Shown here in pieces: positions 61,528 to 64,000 of a DNA stretch of 64,000 nucleotides. Each line of letters starts with the position of its first letter. The stretch's first letter is position 1. Origin of the DNA: CAISIP01 sp031396205 (GTDB taxonomy: Bacteria; Pseudomonadota; Gammaproteobacteria; Burkholderiales; Burkholderiaceae_C). Location: the NCBI GenBank assembly GCA_031396205.1, contig JANNKH010000082.1, forward strand, positions 4,402 through 68,401, read 5' to 3'. Below the pieces are notes generated by a model. The model saw only the letters and a list, made by a program, of their open reading frames with translations, was not told where the DNA came from and did no database searches. The position numbers and the translations under genes are program-made.

Positions 61528-62706
61528 ATGCACGATTCGCCCTCCGACCCGATGTCCATACCCGCACCACCCGCACCCGAGTTGACCGGGCTGATGCGCG
61601 CCGGACCCGCATCCGCACCGGTTACGACGGGCCTGCTGGTGGCCAACATCCTGGTTTTCGTGGTCATGCTGCTCAATGGCGCCGGCCTGTGGCATACATC
61701 CACCGCGGTCCCGCTGGCCTGGGGCGCCAACTTCGGCCCGGCGACCCAGGACGGACAGTGGTGGCGCCTGGGCAGCGCGATGTTCCTGCACTTCGGGGTC
61801 ATTCACCTGGCACTCAACATGTGGGCCCTGTGGGACGTCGGACGCCTGATCGAGCAGCTGTTTGGTCGCTGGCGTTTTCTGGCGCTGTACCTGGGCAGTG
61901 GCGTCATCGGCAACCTGCTGTCGCTGGTGGTCCAGGGCAATAGCGCCGTCTCCGGCGGTGCATCGGGCGCAATATTCAGCCTGTACGGCGCCCTGCTGGC
62001 TTTCCTGCTGCGCGAACGCCAGCAGGTGGACCGTGGCGAGTTCCGCTGGTTGTTCGGCGCCGCCAGCGCGTTCATCGTGCTGGCACTCGTGATGGGGTTC
62101 ATGGTGACCGGCATCGACAACGCCGCCCACCTGGGCGGCCTGCTCACCGGCGCGCTGCTGGGCATCGCCTTGGCGCGCCCCTGGACACAGAGCAGCCCGC
62201 GCAGCTGGACCACCCGCGCCATCGCCAGCGCCTTAATCGCAGTCGGCGCGCTGGGCCTGGTCGCCAGCCTCCCGGCACCCAGCTACCGCCTGGGCGAGGA
62301 ACTGCGGGCACGCGAGGCGATCGAGCTATTCCTGACCGAGGACCGACGCATCAGCCAGCAGTGGGAATTGATCCTGGACCAGGGCCAGAAGGAAAAGCAG
62401 TCTTTCGAGCAGCTTGCGGGCCGTATCGACGACAACGTGACCGCCGAGTACCAGGAAAGTTTTGAACTGCTGTCATCCCTGAGCCTGGACCCGGCCGCAC
62501 CCTCGGCACTGACGCTGGAAATACTGCGCAAATACGCAGCGCTTCGGACCGATGCCTCGCACGCCTTGTCAGACGGCCTGCGCCAGCGCGATCCGCAGAA
62601 AATCCGGCAGGCGCTGGAGTCGGCGCGGCAGGCACCGGAGGTGGCAAGGGGGGTTGCGTCGGGGACTTCGGCTGCGGCACGGCCCGCGTCGTCGGCTGGC
62701 AAGTAA
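61528..62706 (+). CDS. Rhomboid-family intramembrane serine protease
   Basis: A 392-residue membrane protein. Six helices span residues 30-235. The rhomboid signature is complete: QWWRLGSAMFLHFGVIHLALN (about 78-98), the nucleophile Ser in SGGASGAIFSLYGAL (about 141-155) and the catalytic His in NAAHLGGLLTGALLG (about 198-212). The C-terminal 130 residues are soluble, helical and charged (EAIELFLTEDRRISQQWELI), beyond the normal protease core. The protease cuts membrane-spanning substrates, none of which can be named. It is the last clearly chromosomal-core gene before the composition change at about 62.7 kb. Confidence 0.9.
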   Translation: MHDSPSDPMSIPAPPAPELTGLMRAGPASAPVTTGLLVANILVFVVMLLNGAGLWHTSTAVPLAWGANFGPATQDGQWWRLGSAMFLHFGVIHLALNMWALWDVGRLIEQLFGRWRFLALYLGSGVIGNLLSLVVQGNSAVSGGASGAIFSLYGALLAFLLRERQQVDRGEFRWLFGAASAFIVLALVMGFMVTGIDNAAHLGGLLTGALLGIALARPWTQSSPRSWTTRAIASALIAVGALGLVASLPAPSYRLGEELRAREAIELFLTEDRRISQQWELILDQGQKEKQSFEQLAGRIDDNVTAEYQESFELLSSLSLDPAAPSALTLEILRKYAALRTDASHALSDGLRQRDPQKIRQALESARQAPEVARGVASGTSAAARPASSAGK

Positions 62707-63375
62707 CGGGGGGAAGCGCGAGGGTCGGCTGCGTTGACGGGCGCAAGCTCAAACCTGACTTGTATAGTGGGTTAAAAGCCGCGCAGGGTGCTGCCCGGCG
62801 GAAGGACCATCGAGGGCAACCCAGTCGCCGTCGGCGACGGCATCCCGCGCACCGACAATCTGTAGAGGGTGTCAAAAGCCAAGAAAGTACCCTGTTGTGA
62901 ATCAACAGGTTAGCGGTTGTATGCCACCCATAAGGCTAGACAGTGTCGGGCATATGTCGAGAATCGGCGGCCTCACCATGACCCGGCGGGATACAAGAAA
63001 ACCACCGCTTACTTGCCACCCATTGACGAATTTGACCTGCGAGTATGGTAACGGAAATGAGCAGAGGATGTCGCACCAATTTCAGCCGCGAATTCCTTCG
63101 CAATGTCCCAGGCTTCAATCAGGATTAGTATTCAGACCAAAACTACTCTTCGCTCGGATCGGGCTGGCATGAAAAATCTCCCGCAAACTGAAACGCCGAA
63201 GGAGCGGCCACTCGGTCGGGGCGCCTGGATGACGCAAAGAGACTGATTGCGGACTTTGAACATGCCCTCGCGAATTCGTAAAGTTGGCCAACAGCGGTCG
63301 CTCAACTTCGGTCGGCGACGAAACGTCTGCCCCCAAATCTAATCCCGTCGGGGGTCTGCGCGATTTGCTACAACC
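62707..63375. other. Gene-free, lower-GC stretch next to a possible island
   Basis: I find no convincing gene in these 669 bases: short open frames on both strands have codon use and composition unlike proteins. A perfect 7-bp inverted repeat with a 5-base loop (CCTGTTG-tgaat-CAACAGG) lies at 62891-62909, without a following T-run. From about 62,900 the DNA is visibly more AT-rich than the window average. No tRNA, transposase or clear attachment repeat is seen. Confidence 0.6.
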
Positions 63376-64000
63376 TTAAGCGTTGATCGTTACAAGCGCA
63401 TCGCTCCCCAGGACGCAGTCGTCTGGCAGAAGGTCTGACTGCTTTACCTTCTCGCGGGCGGCGGCTTCGTCTGCAGTAAAGAGGGCCAGCACCAAGTCCC
63501 GCTTTGCGCGAGTGCAGCAGACGTAGAGAAGCCGCCTTGTGCGAGCCAAGACGTTGTCCTCGCCGGCATTTAGCTTTTGTTCATCGTTGGCACTCAGCGG
63601 CGCGATCCTGAAATACTTCTCGTAGTTATAGAGATTGAAATCGCTCTCCTCCTCGTCCATAACAACGAGGACCCGGTCGAATTCGGCACCCTTGACTCCA
63701 TGCTGCGTAGCGAAGGGAGATTCAGCAGCCACGTACCTTCGATACGGCCACATCTCCGCGGCGCTGCACTTCAGGAAAGCCTGTACAGCTGCGTCAGTGG
63801 ACGCTGAACCTTCCCCGTCCGCCATTTCGTCAGCGATTTTCGCGGATGCGGCCGGTCCCTCGGCGCCGGCCACCTCGGCTTTCTCCTCTGGCTCTTGGAC
63901 AATTAAGTCTAGTGCGCGCTCGTAGCGTTGGTCCAGCGAAAAGAGTCCGAACTGTCGGAGATGTTCAAGAACCTCCCTGGTGGTCGCGCCACCCCGCGCG
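63376..64000 (-). CDS. UvrD-like helicase, C-terminal part (5' truncated by window)
   Basis: The frame is open from the right edge to a TAA read at 63376, giving 208 residues of the C-terminal end of a superfamily 1 helicase. The late motifs are clear: FATQHGVKGAEFDRVLVVMD (motif V region) and RTRRLLYVCCTRAKRDLVLA (motif VI). The combination VKGAEFDRV and FNLYNYEKYF resembles the UvrD helicases encoded beside OLD-type nucleases, as in Gabija, but the partner gene would lie outside the window. A GTG at 63873 is not the start because coding continues upstream. Codon use is less GC-rich than its neighbours, suggesting transfer. Confidence 0.8.
   Translation of the reverse strand, partial: ARGGATTREVLEHLRQFGLFSLDQRYERALDLIVQEPEEKAEVAGAEGPAASAKIADEMADGEGSASTDAAVQAFLKCSAAEMWPYRRYVAAESPFATQHGVKGAEFDRVLVVMDEEESDFNLYNYEKYFRIAPLSANDEQKLNAGEDNVLARTRRLLYVCCTRAKRDLVLALFTADEAAAREKVKQSDLLPDDCVLGSDALVTINA

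Noticed and set aside
62891..62909. Inverted repeat as a transcription terminator
   Set aside because: The stem is only 7 bp and is not followed by a T-run on either strand, so a terminator call is not supported.
62897..63172. A 91-codon plus-strand open frame in the gene-free stretch
   Set aside because: No ribosome binding site, irregular codon use and no protein-like pattern.

Overview
The window is high-GC, densely coded DNA from a betaproteobacterium, most likely Burkholderiales and probably close to Comamonadaceae. The main evidence is the order mnmG-rsmG-lysE-parA-hydrolase-parB (42.2-48.1 kb), which I recall as typical of that family, together with short GC-rich intercistronic repeats and protein families that are common there (DUF1800/DUF1501, DUF2788, NnrU, PduO-type adenosyltransferase). 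Two parS sites, one inside rsmG and one inside mnmG, mark this as chromosomal DNA from the origin-proximal half of a replichore. I saw no rRNA, tRNA, CRISPR array or intact insertion sequence.

Left part (1-11 kb): the 3' part of a LysR regulator, a small unknown gene, then a catabolic unit. A TetR regulator and an eight-gene plus-strand run (tetR, TRAP transporter P-Q-M, SMP-30 lactonase, cyclase-family hydrolase, fumarylacetoacetase, DUF3237) face an acetoacetyl-CoA synthetase gene across a palindromic operator. The likely logic is import of an organic acid, ring or lactone opening, cleavage of an acylpyruvate to acetoacetate, and activation of acetoacetate to its CoA ester.

11-15 kb: a two-gene minus-strand operon, overlapping by 8 bp, that encodes a triple TIR-fold protein and an nSTAND ATPase carrying membrane segments and an RDD domain. 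This looks like an uncharacterised immune or signalling pair and is one of the two best candidates for a new system.

15-19 kb: a hotdog thioesterase, a DUF1800/DUF1501 pair, and cobalamin adenosyltransferase.

19.4-36 kb: a probable six-gene, 16.5-kb minus-strand operon: OmpR-type regulator, LysM-FecR protein, CHASE2 histidine kinase, a 2576-residue DUF11/SdrD-like surface protein, a large Ig-plus-beta-barrel outer-membrane protein, and an OmpA-like protein. It reads as a self-contained sensor-plus-envelope-structure unit and is the other main candidate.

36-49 kb: FAD-linked oxidase, a 7TM histidine kinase with a convergent NarL-type regulator, an HD-GYP protein, a membrane methyltransferase, the par/mnmG cluster, and a PIN/Phd toxin-antitoxin pair fused by 4-bp overlaps to mnmG. 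49-51 kb is a decayed patch holding an internally deleted class II aldolase and a broken AsmA-family gene. 51-62.7 kb holds housekeeping and small membrane or redox genes, a GGDEF protein, two tandem NERD genes, DAHP synthase and a rhomboid protein. From 62.7 kb to the right edge composition shifts to lower GC: a 670-bp gene-free stretch is followed by the C-terminal part of a UvrD-like helicase, which may be the start of an accessory (defence) island.
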